A program made the position numbers and the translations under genes. From an uncultured Aquincola sp. (GTDB lineage Bacteria > Pseudomonadota > Gammaproteobacteria > Burkholderiales > Burkholderiaceae), in assembly GCA_937883885.1 (NCBI GenBank), contig CAKZXL010000574.1:1-5804 (forward strand): a DNA stretch of 5,804 nt, read 5' to 3'. Shown here one piece after another: positions 1 to 5,703 of this stretch; within the stretch, counting starts at the first letter, position 1; each line of letters begins with the position of its first letter. The notes below the pieces were generated by a model. The model did not search any database. It worked only from the letters and a program-made list of their open reading frames with translations, and was not told where the DNA came from.

Positions 1-18
1 CAGCGACTTCGTTCGCAT
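1..18 (-). CDS. Start of a gene downstream of czcI (possibly czcC), cut by window edge
   Basis: An ATG at 18-16 opens a frame reading Met-Arg-Thr-Lys-Ser-Leu before the window ends. A good Shine-Dalgarno sequence (GGAG, minus strand of 25-28) lies 6 nt upstream, which makes this a credible start. The gene follows the CzcI-like gene on the same strand after 99 nt. In known czc loci czcI is followed by czcC, the outer-membrane factor of the CzcCBA cation efflux pump, so czcC is the natural guess. A short, positively charged start is compatible with a signal peptide. Six residues cannot identify a family, so the product is inference from gene order only. Confidence 0.45.
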
Positions 19-56
19 CGAATTCTCCAGGTTGCAATGAACAACAAAGCGGAAGA

Positions 57-118
57 ATTCGGCGAGGCGTCAGTCGCTAGGGGGCAACCTCAATGGATGT
101 GACAGTCCCTCGCCGAAT
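57..118. repeat. 11-bp perfect inverted repeat with 40-nt spacer after czcI
   Basis: ATTCGGCGAGG at 57-67 is repeated as its exact reverse complement, CCTCGCCGAAT, at 108-118. The second arm runs into the czcI stop codon (118-120). In the minus-strand transcript this could form an 11-bp stem closing a 40-nt loop between czcI and the next gene. No run of T follows the stem, so it does not look like an intrinsic terminator. It may act in mRNA processing or stability, uncoupling expression of the two genes, or be a recombination scar. Confidence 0.6.
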
Positions 119-477
119 CAGGCGGCGAGGAACCATTTGGGACGTTCGATCCGGCCGGGGCGACCGGAATCCAGAAGAAGAAGCGTGGTCAGAGCCAGGA
201 CGGAGGACTGGATCGCAGCAACCGAAGCGGTCTGACTGGCACAGGGTTGCACGCAACCAAGGTGGCAAAACGCACAGTCCAGATCATCTGCGAGCACCGA
301 GGCCTTCTTGGCCGCGGAACCTGAATCGGACTCGGCACTCGCCTGGTGTTGATGGCTGTGGTGCCCGAAGTGCCCTGAACTCGGAGCCTTCTCGTGGCCG
401 CAGTAGGTCGCTGCCGCGCCCCAGGCAAACTGGAGCGGCAGAACAGCCAGCAGAAAGAGGAGCACCAAGCGACGCAC
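118..477 (-). CDS. czcI: CzcI-like small periplasmic metal-resistance protein
   Basis: The gene encodes a 119-residue protein resembling CzcI, the small exported protein encoded just ahead of czcCBA in cobalt/zinc/cadmium resistance loci and thought to modulate their expression. Residues 1-23 form a typical signal peptide: Arg-Arg, a Leu/Val-rich core, then an Ala-rich cleavage region. A His-rich stretch follows (His28, 36, 39, 40, 42, 44), then a cysteine cluster (Cys68, 71, 75, 79, with His72). Both suit metal binding in the periplasm. A second hydrophobic segment lies at about 85-102. The start is GTG: an in-frame TAA at 489-487 leaves no earlier start, and the signal peptide begins directly at this codon. 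No clear Shine-Dalgarno sequence precedes it. The family assignment rests on my recognition of the N-terminal pattern, length and His/Cys layout. Metal specificity cannot be read from the sequence. Confidence 0.75.
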   Translation of the reverse strand: MRRLVLLFLLAVLPLQFAWGAAATYCGHEKAPSSGHFGHHSHQHQASAESDSGSAAKKASVLADDLDCAFCHLGCVQPCASQTASVAAIQSSVLALTTLLLLDSGRPGRIERPKWFLAA

Positions 478-652
478 AAGCGGAGTTTAGCGGACTCGGA
501 CGAAACGCTGCTTGCCGAGCCCCATCGCGGACATTCCCGTGGAAGTCAAGTGCCCGCGTGGCGCGACATGTTGCCGATTCAGGTGGGACGACGTCCCATC
601 TGCTTTGCCGGATCTCGCGGGACCGGCTCCCAGGAGGGTGCTCACGCTGCCA
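478..652. other. Non-coding stretch upstream of czcI
   Basis: This stretch should contain the czcI promoter but shows no convincing one. On the minus strand a TTGACT (from 541-550) resembles a -35 box, but nothing like a -10 box lies 16-18 nt downstream. A TAAACT just before the GTG start has no matching -35. I found no sigma54-type -24/-12 pair. The one striking element is a palindrome at 584-598, listed separately. Overlapping frames here have shadow-type Arg/Pro/Ser-rich composition. Confidence 0.4.
584..598. promoter_or_regulatory. 15-bp near-perfect palindrome, possible operator
   Basis: TGGGACG, one central A, then CGTCCCA makes a perfect 7-bp dyad with a one-base centre. It lies about 107 nt upstream of the czcI start and 55 nt before the ATG of the possible plus-strand remnant at 653. 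Its position between two divergent reading directions suits a regulator binding site. The binding protein cannot be named from sequence alone. It could be chance in GC-rich DNA, or the end of a lost element. Confidence 0.3.
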
Positions 653-900
653 ATGCGGGTGCTGCGGTTCAAGGACGATTCGCTGGCGGACTGGGGCGAA
701 GTGAACGGCCTGCTCGATGCCCACATCGAGCTGCGCGGCCGAGCGCGACCGGGAACCGCGTGCCCTCGAGGAGCAACTGCGCAGCCTCAGGGACGCGTGG
801 TCGTCACCGCATGCGGCGGCCGATTGCGACATCCTGAAGCGCATCGACCAAGCGGGGGCGCACGTCGCGGCCCAGGGCAGGCGCAAGCATGTGCGCGGTG
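653..900 (+). pseudogene. Possible decayed plus-strand gene with a frameshift, function unknown
   Basis: From the ATG at 653 the frame reads about 28 codons of protein-like sequence (Phe-Lys-Asp-Asp, Ala-Asp-Trp, Leu-Leu-Asp-Ala-His-Ile-Glu-Leu) with third positions nearly all G or C. The same style continues one base later in the next frame: a charged, Leu-heptad-like segment (Ala-Glu-Arg-Asp-Arg-Glu, Leu-Glu-Glu-Gln-Leu) running to about 900. Removing one G near 735-740 would join both parts into a single frame of about 80 residues. An AGGAGG lies at 632-637, but 15 nt from the ATG, which is too far for an ideal ribosome site. Beyond 900 the frame stays open to a TAG at 1059-1061, but composition becomes Arg/Gly/Cys-rich like a shadow. 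I do not recognise the family. It could be a remnant, a real gene hit by a sequencing error, or chance. Confidence 0.3.
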
Positions 901-1057
901 CGCACTGTGAGCCTGACCGGGCAGGCGTCGAGGGGCGCCGCTGCCGCGGCAAGGGTCGGAACCGGCCGACCTGCGGCGGGCGAGCATCCGAACAAGAAGG
1001 TAGGCGCGTTCGTCGACGACCGTGCCGGCGCGGTCGCGACGTTGGCCGAGAGATCCG

Positions 1058-1892
1058 CTAGGCGTGACGCTCCCCGGAGCCGGGCCCGCTCTCGACCTTC
1101 ATCTTCTCCCGCAGGGTCTTGCTGCTGATGCCGAGCACCCCCGAGGTCTTGATGACGCTGCCCCCTGTGCGCTCCAGCGCGCTGTGGGTGTGCCGACGTC
1201 CTGCCTCCTCGACCATCGCGTGCAGTGGCGCGAACGCGCCCGACGTGCCATCGGCAGGCGCAGTGCCGCGCTGCGTAACCGGGGCATCGGGCACGTCCAG
1301 GATGCCCGCTTCGCTGAGCACCACCGCTCTTTCCAGGAAGAATCTCAGCTCTCGGGCGTTGTCTTTCCAAGTCCGGGCCATCACGTCGCGCATGAACGCT
1401 TCCGACACGCGCCGCGGGCCGGCCCTGCTCGATAGCGATCCGCTGCAGCATGCGCTCGGTCAGCCAGCGGATGTCTTCCGGCCGTTCGCGCAGCGGCGGC
1501 AGACCGATTCGGATGACGGCGAGCCGGTAGAACAGGTCTTCGCGGAAGGTGCCGGCCGCCATGTCGGCGTGCAGATCGCGGTTCGTCGCCGCGATGATGC
1601 GGAAGTCGCTGCGGGTCACCTTCTCCGAGCCCAGGCGGAAGAAGCTGCGCTCCTGTGGCGCGCGCAGGAGCTTGGCCTGCATGCGGGCCGGCAGTTCGCC
1701 GACCTCGTCGAGGAAGAGCGTGCCGCCGTCCGCGCGCTCCAAGTAGCCGCGGTGCATGCGCGCTGCCCCGGTGAAGGTCTTCTTGTAGCCGAAGAACTCG
1801 GCCTCGACCGCCGCATCGTGGGCCGTGCGTTCGATGATGCCGATCGTGCTGCGGCACTTGCTGCAGCACGACCCTAGAACCTTGGTCTGCAT
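1058..1892 (-). pseudogene. Thioredoxin-like N-terminus fused to a truncated, frameshifted sigma54-dependent regulator
   Basis: The frame begins at ATG 1892-1890 behind a strong ribosome site (AAAGGA, 6 nt away). Residues 1-28 match the start of small thioredoxin-like proteins of the MTH895/TM0996 kind, with Lys-Val-Leu-Gly-Ser and a Cys10-Ser-Lys-Cys13 redox motif. At about residues 29-32 the sequence switches in frame to the AAA+ domain of a sigma54 activator: Phe-Gly-Tyr-Lys-Lys, a damaged GAFTGA loop (Thr-Phe-Thr-Gly-Ala, 39-43), Walker B (58-63), sensor I Ala-Ala-Thr-Asn (101-104) and the arginine-finger region Phe-Arg-Glu-Asp-Leu (117-121). Walker A and the sensory domain are missing. 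Near 1411-1425 the homology jumps frame by one base. The sensor II segment (Trp-Lys-Asp-Asn-Ala-Arg-Glu-Leu) and a Fis-type helix-turn-helix then continue in the other frame to TAG at 1060-1058. Without Walker A and an intact GAFTGA loop it cannot be a working activator. The 109 nt between this gene and acr3 (1893-2001) show nothing else that I recognise. Confidence 0.85.
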
Positions 1893-2001
1893 GACGCGTC
1901 CTTTGTGACCACTGTGCGCTGGCGCGCCTGCGGCACGTTGACTTCGATCCTGCGCCAGGCGATAACCTCATCGGTGCGGTCTATCCATCCTGCGGGCGGG
2001 T

Positions 2002-3075
2002 TCAACCCCGCGCGCCGGCCTCGTACCAACCCTTGCTCCGGTTCACGACGCGCACCACCAGCAGCATCACCGGCACCTCGATCAGCACGCCCACCACCGT
2101 GGAGAGCGCGGCACCCGACTCGAAGCCGAACAGGCTGATCGCCGCGGCCACCGCCAGCTCGAAGAAGTTGCTGGCGCCGATCAGGGCCGAGGGGCAGGCC
2201 ACGCTGTGTGATTCGCCGAGCCGGCGGTTCAGCCAGTAGGCCAGGCCTGAGTTGAACAGCACCTGGATCAGGATCGGCACCGCGAGCATGGCGATCACCA
2301 GAGGCTGCATCAGGATCGCCTCGCCCTGTAAGCCGAACAGCAGCACCAGCGTGGCGAGCAGGGCGGTGATGGACCACGGCCCGATCTTCGCGAGCGTTGC
2401 GTCAAACGCCGCCTGCCCCTTGGCCAGCAGCGCCTTGCGCCACAGCTGCGCGATCAACACCGGGATGACGATGTACAGGACGACCGACGTGATCAGCGTG
2501 TCCCAGGGCACGGTGATCGACGACAGGCCGAGCAGCAGCGCGACGATGGGCGCGAAGGCGAACACCATGATGGTGTCGTTCAGCGCCACCTGGCTGAGCG
2601 TGAAGAGTGGGTGGCCGCCCGTGAGCCGGCTCCACACGAAGACCATCGCCGTGCACGGCGCCGCGGCCAGCAGGATCAGTCCGGCGATGTAGCTGTCGGC
2701 CTGGCCCGCCGGCAGGTAGGGTGCGAACACGTGGCGGATGAAGATCCAGCCCAGCAGCGCCATCGAGAAGGGCTTGACGGCCCAGTTGACGAACAGCGTC
2801 ACGCCGATGCCGCGCCAGTGCTGCTTCACCTGGCTCAAGGCGCCGAAGTCGACCTTCAGCAGCATCGGGATGATCATCACCCAGATCAGCAGACCCACCG
2901 GCAGGTTGACCTTGGCGATCTCCATCTTGCCGATGGCCTGGACCGGCCCGGGCAGCAGTTGGCCGAGGGCGATGCCCACGACGATGCACAGGAAGACCCA
3001 GACGGTCAGGTAGCGCTCGAAGACGCTCATCGGTGCCGGCGCGGCCAGCCCGGCGGGCAGAGCGGCGGTGGACAT
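2002..3075 (-). CDS. acr3: Acr3-family arsenite efflux permease
   Basis: The gene encodes a 357-residue inner-membrane protein of the Acr3 branch of the bile/arsenite/riboflavin transporter superfamily. It exports arsenite using the membrane potential. About ten hydrophobic segments run from residue 25 to 342. Family signatures are Ala-Ala-Ala-Pro-Cys-Thr-Ala-Met with the transport cysteine at Cys141, Ala-Leu-Asn-Asp at 164-167, Ala-Leu-Ile-Gly-Ala-Ser-Asn-Phe-Phe-Glu at 297-306, and Glu333 in Glu-Val-Pro-Val-Met. Cys141 and Glu333 correspond to the essential Cys and Glu described for Acr3 of Alkaliphilus. An additional Cys294 sits just before the Ser-Asn-Phe-Phe-Glu motif. The ATG lies only 3 nt after the arsC stop, with at best a weak ribosome site, so translation is probably coupled to arsC. 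Met16 is a possible alternative start, but it also lacks a ribosome site. The gene appears intact and is the last working member of the ars block. Confidence 0.95.
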   Translation of the reverse strand: MSTAALPAGLAAPAPMSVFERYLTVWVFLCIVVGIALGQLLPGPVQAIGKMEIAKVNLPVGLLIWVMIIPMLLKVDFGALSQVKQHWRGIGVTLFVNWAVKPFSMALLGWIFIRHVFAPYLPAGQADSYIAGLILLAAAPCTAMVFVWSRLTGGHPLFTLSQVALNDTIMVFAFAPIVALLLGLSSITVPWDTLITSVVLYIVIPVLIAQLWRKALLAKGQAAFDATLAKIGPWSITALLATLVLLFGLQGEAILMQPLVIAMLAVPILIQVLFNSGLAYWLNRRLGESHSVACPSALIGASNFFELAVAAAISLFGFESGAALSTVVGVLIEVPVMLLVVRVVNRSKGWYEAGARG

Positions 3076-3078
3076 GGT

Positions 3079-3573
3079 TCAGCGCGTCCCGATGTCCTTG
3101 ATTTCTCGCTGGATGGCCATCTTGTCCAGCGACGCGAAGGGCAGAGCCAGCATCAGCTCGATGCGGCGCTTGAGCACGATCGCCGTGTCCCAGAAGACCT
3201 TGGCCTTTTGCTCGTCAGTGCCCTCGAAGGCGGCCGGATCGGCCACGCCCCAGTGCGCCGTCATCGGCTGGCCGGGCCAGACCGGGCAGACCTCGCCGGC
3301 CGCCTTGTCGCAGACCGTGAACACGAAGTCGAGCTCGGGCGCGCCGGGCCGCGCGAACTCGTCCCAGTCCTTGCTGCGAAAGCCATCGGTCGGGATATGC
3401 ATTTCCGACAGTGTCCTCAGCGCGAACGGGTTGACCGACGTGCCCGGGTGGCTGCCCGCCGAGAAGGCCTGGAAGCGACCGCGGCCCAGGCTGTTGAGGA
3501 TGCCCTCGGCCATGATCGATCGCGCCGAGTTGTGCGTGCAGACGAAGAGCACGTTATAGACCTTGTCGCTCAT
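3079..3573 (-). CDS. arsC: Arsenate reductase, low-molecular-weight phosphatase family
   Basis: The gene encodes a 164-residue cytoplasmic enzyme that reduces arsenate to arsenite, the substrate of Acr3. The N-terminal P-loop Cys12-Thr-His-Asn-Ser-Ala-Arg18-Ser is the CX5R active site of the LMW tyrosine phosphatase fold. Two further cysteines, Cys88 and Cys96 (Val-Cys-Asp-Lys ... Val-Cys-Pro-Val-Trp-Pro-Gly), sit where the relay cysteines of thioredoxin-linked ArsC enzymes lie. Their spacing is one residue longer than in the Staphylococcus plasmid enzyme. Asp110 to Pro113 (Gly-Val-Ala-Asp-Pro) fits the general-acid loop region of the fold. Length is normal for this long subtype. The ATG has a clear ribosome site (GGAG, 7 nt away). 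The gene sits 30 nt after arsR and 3 nt before acr3, consistent with one transcript. Whether the reductant is thioredoxin or glutathione/glutaredoxin cannot be told from sequence. Confidence 0.95.
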   Translation of the reverse strand: MSDKVYNVLFVCTHNSARSIMAEGILNSLGRGRFQAFSAGSHPGTSVNPFALRTLSEMHIPTDGFRSKDWDEFARPGAPELDFVFTVCDKAAGEVCPVWPGQPMTAHWGVADPAAFEGTDEQKAKVFWDTAIVLKRRIELMLALPFASLDKMAIQREIKDIGTR

Positions 3574-3603
3574 GAAGCGTCTCCGGAAATTAGGTGGTTC
3601 GGT

Positions 3604-3942
3604 TCAGCAGGTGGTGCATGCCGTGTCGGCCGCCACGGGCGCCGCGTCGCATGTGACGGCTTGGCAGCAGTGCGCCGACAGGTAGGCGAGCAACTCGTTC
3701 ATGGTGTCGATGCTCGGCCGGTAGATGAGGTGCCGGCCGTCACGCTCCTGCGTTAGCAGGCCGGCATGCAGCAACTCCTTGACGTGGAAGGACACGGTCG
3801 AGGGCGGGACGGCCAGTTCGCTCGCAATGGCGCCCGGTGTCATGCCGGCGGGACCCACGCCGACCACGGCGCGATAGATGCGCAGGCGCACGTCCTGCGC
3901 CAGTGCACCAAGTGCCCGCACGGCGGCCTTCTCGTCCATCAT
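3604..3942 (-). CDS. arsR: ArsR-family As(III)-responsive repressor, C-terminal cysteine type
   Basis: The gene encodes a 112-residue winged-helix repressor of the ArsR/SmtB family, which leaves its operator when arsenite binds. The DNA-binding core is at about residues 32-62 (Met-Thr-Pro-Gly-Ala-Ile-Ala ... Pro-Ser-Thr-Val-Ser-Phe-His-Val-Lys-Glu-Leu), and the wing is at Arg-Asp-Gly-Arg-His-Leu-Ile-Tyr (67-74). The classic Glu-Leu-Cys-x-Cys metal motif of plasmid R773 ArsR is absent. Instead cysteines cluster at the C-terminus: Cys92, Cys93, Cys98, then Cys109 and Cys112. This resembles the Acidithiobacillus ferrooxidans ArsR site (a Cys-Cys pair plus a nearby Cys), though with one residue fewer between them. 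Start: two ATG codons are adjacent (3942 and 3939); the first is 7 nt from a GGGGA ribosome site. The stop of arsJ is only 2 nt upstream. A hairpin or dyad lies about 37 nt ahead of the start. Confidence 0.93.
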   Translation of the reverse strand: MMDEKAAVRALGALAQDVRLRIYRAVVGVGPAGMTPGAIASELAVPPSTVSFHVKELLHAGLLTQERDGRHLIYRPSIDTMNELLAYLSAHCCQAVTCDAAPVAADTACTTC

Positions 3943-3944
3943 GG

Positions 3945-5252
3945 TCAGGTCCCCTGGTGTGTCGCGGCTGTGGCGGGTGCCTGGACCTTCGTGTCCAGGC
4001 CCGCGCCCTTGACCTCGGGACCATCGAGCGCCGGCTGCTTGGCGTCCTGCAGGCGAGTCGGCAGCGCCAGCGTGACCAGCCAGCAGGTCACGAGCAGCGC
4101 CGCCGATCCGGCCAGCGACCAGGCCAGCCCGCCCCACTGGTAGAGCAGGCCCGATAACAGGGTGCCGAAGAAGCGGCCCAGGGCGTTGGCGGCGTAGTAG
4201 AAGCCCACGTCCTCGGCGGCCTTCTCCGAACCGGCATAGGCCAGGACCAGGTAGGAGTGCACCGAGGAGTTCACCGCGAAGGCGAAGCCGAACACGGCGA
4301 GCCCTGCGACGACGACCCACTCGAGGTTCGGCACCTTCGCCAGCACCAGGCCGGCCAGGACGATGGGCACCAGCGCGAGCAAGGCCGACCACAGGCGGGC
4401 GGCCGGCACTTCGGCGCTGAGGCCATCGTCGCTGCGCCGGACGAGGGCCGGGGCGGCCGCCTGCACCACGCCGTAGCCGATGGTCCACAGCGCCACGAAG
4501 CCGCTGACCATCGTGAACGTCCAACCCGAGGCATACAGGAACACCGGCACGCCGACCACGAACCACACGTCGCGCGCGCCGAAGAGTGCCACCCGTGCGG
4601 CCGCGAGCAGGTTGATGCCGCGATTCTTGGCGAACAACTCCTTCGCCGACTTCGAGGCCTTGCTCTTGCCCATCAGCGGCGGCACGAAGCTGACGACGCC
4701 GATGAAGACGATCGCCAGCAGACCGGCCATGATCCACAACGCGGCCTGGAAGCCGACGGCCTGCAGCAGCAGCCCGCCGAGGAAGAAGCCCACGCCCTTC
4801 ATCGCGTTCTTGCTGCCGGTGAAGAAGGCCACCCACTTGAACAGCTGGCCCGAGGCGTCGCCCGCCGTCGCCTTGATGGCGGACTTGCTGGCGGTCTTGG
4901 TCAGGTCCTTGGCGACGCCGCAGATGCCTTGCGCAGCGACGACCCAGGCGACCGACAGCGCGACCGACCAGGTCGGCGACAGCGCGGACATCAGCAGGAA
5001 GCCGGTGATCTCGGTGAACAGGCCTACCGTCAGCATGCGCTTGATGCCGTAGCGCGTGGCCAGCCAGCCGCCGATCAGGTTGGCCACCACGCCCATGGCC
5101 TCGTAGAGCAGGAACAGGAAGGCCAACGTGAAGGGCGAATAGCCGAGCCGGTAGAAGTGCAGCAGCACCAGCATGCGCAGCGCGCCGTCGCTGAGGGTGA
5201 AGCCCCAGTAGGCGGCGGTGACGATCGCGTAGTTGCGGGTGCCCTGGTTCAT
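3945..5252 (-). CDS. arsJ: ArsJ, organoarsenical (1-arseno-3-phosphoglycerate) efflux transporter
   Basis: The gene encodes a 435-residue major facilitator superfamily transporter with about twelve hydrophobic segments. In the known pathway a dedicated GAPDH makes 1-arseno-3-phosphoglycerate from glyceraldehyde-3-phosphate and arsenate. ArsJ exports it, and the product breaks down outside the cell. Recognisable ArsJ features are the N-terminal Asn-Tyr-Ala-Ile-Val-Thr-Ala-Ala-Tyr-Trp (7-16), an MFS motif-A-like loop Gly-Gly-Trp-Leu-Ala-Thr-Arg-Tyr-Gly (61-69), a Gly-Val-Ala-Lys-Asp-Leu-Thr-Lys segment (112-119), and Ala-Arg-Asp-Val-Trp-Phe-Val (226-232). The ATG at 5252 is chosen over an in-frame start 60 nt upstream, because a GAGG ribosome site lies 6 nt before it and the family N-terminus begins there. 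The gene begins 7 nt after the stop of the GAPDH remnant. The transporter looks complete, but its partner enzyme next door is not. Confidence 0.95.
   Translation of the reverse strand: MNQGTRNYAIVTAAYWGFTLSDGALRMLVLLHFYRLGYSPFTLAFLFLLYEAMGVVANLIGGWLATRYGIKRMLTVGLFTEITGFLLMSALSPTWSVALSVAWVVAAQGICGVAKDLTKTASKSAIKATAGDASGQLFKWVAFFTGSKNAMKGVGFFLGGLLLQAVGFQAALWIMAGLLAIVFIGVVSFVPPLMGKSKASKSAKELFAKNRGINLLAAARVALFGARDVWFVVGVPVFLYASGWTFTMVSGFVALWTIGYGVVQAAAPALVRRSDDGLSAEVPAARLWSALLALVPIVLAGLVLAKVPNLEWVVVAGLAVFGFAFAVNSSVHSYLVLAYAGSEKAAEDVGFYYAANALGRFFGTLLSGLLYQWGGLAWSLAGSAALLVTCWLVTLALPTRLQDAKQPALDGPEVKGAGLDTKVQAPATAATHQGT
3979..4000. promoter_or_regulatory. Perfect 8-bp dyad/hairpin ahead of arsR
   Basis: GCCTGGAC and its exact reverse complement GTCCAGGC flank a 6-nt loop. 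The element lies inside the 3' end of arsJ, about 37 nt before the arsR start on the minus strand. No T-run follows it in the direction of transcription, so it is not a standard terminator. Position and symmetry fit either an internal operator for ArsR or an mRNA hairpin separating arsJ from arsRC-acr3. The known consensus of such operators is too variable for me to confirm binding, and coding constraint may also explain it. Confidence 0.4.
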
Positions 5253-5259
5253 GGCTGCC

Positions 5260-5703
5260 TCAGATGCCTTGGCGCTGCATGTGGCAGGCGAGGTCGACCA
5301 TGCGGCAGGCATAGCCCATCTCGTTGTCGTACCAGGCGTAGACCTTCAGCAGGGTGCCGTCGGTCACCATCGTCGAGGGTGCGTCGACGATCGAGCTGCG
5401 CGTGTCGCGCGCGTAGTCGGCGCTGACGAGCGGGCGCTCCTCGTAGCCGAGGATGCCGGCCAGCGTCCCTTTAGCTGCTTGCGCGAACAAGGTGTTCACC
5501 TCGGCCGGCGTGGTCTCGCGCTTGAGCTCGAACACGCAGTCCGTCAGCGAGGCATTGAGCACCGGCGCGCGCACGGCGTGGCCGTTGAGCTTGCCCTTGA
5601 GCTCGGGGTAGATCAACGCGATGGCGGTGGCACTGCCTGTCGTCGTCGGTGCCAGGCTGAGCATCGCGCTGCGCGCGCGGCGCAGGTCCTTGTGCGGCAG
5701 GGT
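5260..5703 (-). pseudogene. gap: C-terminal half of ArsJ-associated GAPDH (5'-truncated)
   Basis: About 146 codons match the catalytic-domain C-terminus of the type I GAPDH that accompanies arsJ. The match begins at Pro-His-Lys-Asp-Leu-Arg-Arg-Ala-Arg (from about 5697) and continues through [18 protein letters not shown], the Asn-Ala-Ser-Leu-Thr-Asp strand, Ser-Ser-Ile-Val-Asp and Trp-Tyr-Asp-Asn-Glu near the end. A full enzyme has about 330-340 residues. The whole NAD-binding Rossmann domain and the Ser-Cys-Thr-Thr-Asn active-site segment are missing. Upstream of about 5703 the frame stays open to a TGA at 5757-5755 but no longer resembles GAPDH. The first in-frame ATG (5664) has no ribosome site. 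The fragment therefore cannot be an active dehydrogenase. The 3' end is undisturbed and places the stop 7 nt before arsJ. Confidence 0.9.

Noticed and set aside
541..650. Possible sigma70 or sigma54 promoter for czcI on the minus strand
   Set aside because: A TTGACT is present but has no -10 partner, and a TGGCA-like string lacks the matching -12 element at the required spacing.
284..952. Minus-strand 222-codon frame over the czcI upstream region
   Set aside because: It overlaps czcI in another frame, is Arg/Pro/Ser-rich, and shows no motif or ribosome site.
1069..1080. GCTCC-CC-GGAGC palindrome near the end of the sigma54 remnant
   Set aside because: The loop of two bases is too tight for a hairpin, no T-run follows, and it lies inside coding-derived sequence.
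1996..2011. GC hairpin and tRNA T-arm-like sequence (GGGTTCAACCCC) at the end of acr3
   Set aside because: The stem is only 5 bp and has no T-run, so it is not a convincing terminator. A 5-bp T-stem with a 7-nt loop does not pair, and no acceptor or anticodon arm is visible, so it is not a tRNA or attachment site.
2611..3756. Long plus-strand open frame of 381 codons opposite acr3, arsC and arsR
   Set aside because: It is antisense to three clear genes and is rich in Arg, Gln, His and Asp without domain-like pattern. It is a typical shadow frame in GC-rich DNA.
3604..4836. A 410-codon frame that would merge part of the arsJ region with ArsR
   Set aside because: The ArsR part is real, but the upstream part is out of frame with arsJ and Arg/Gly-rich. 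The ArsR start at 3942 has its own ribosome site and matches the family length.
4257..5426. Long plus-strand open frame of 389 codons opposite arsJ
   Set aside because: Composition is Arg/Gln/His/Glu-rich and it mirrors the transporter gene, whose homology is unambiguous on the other strand.
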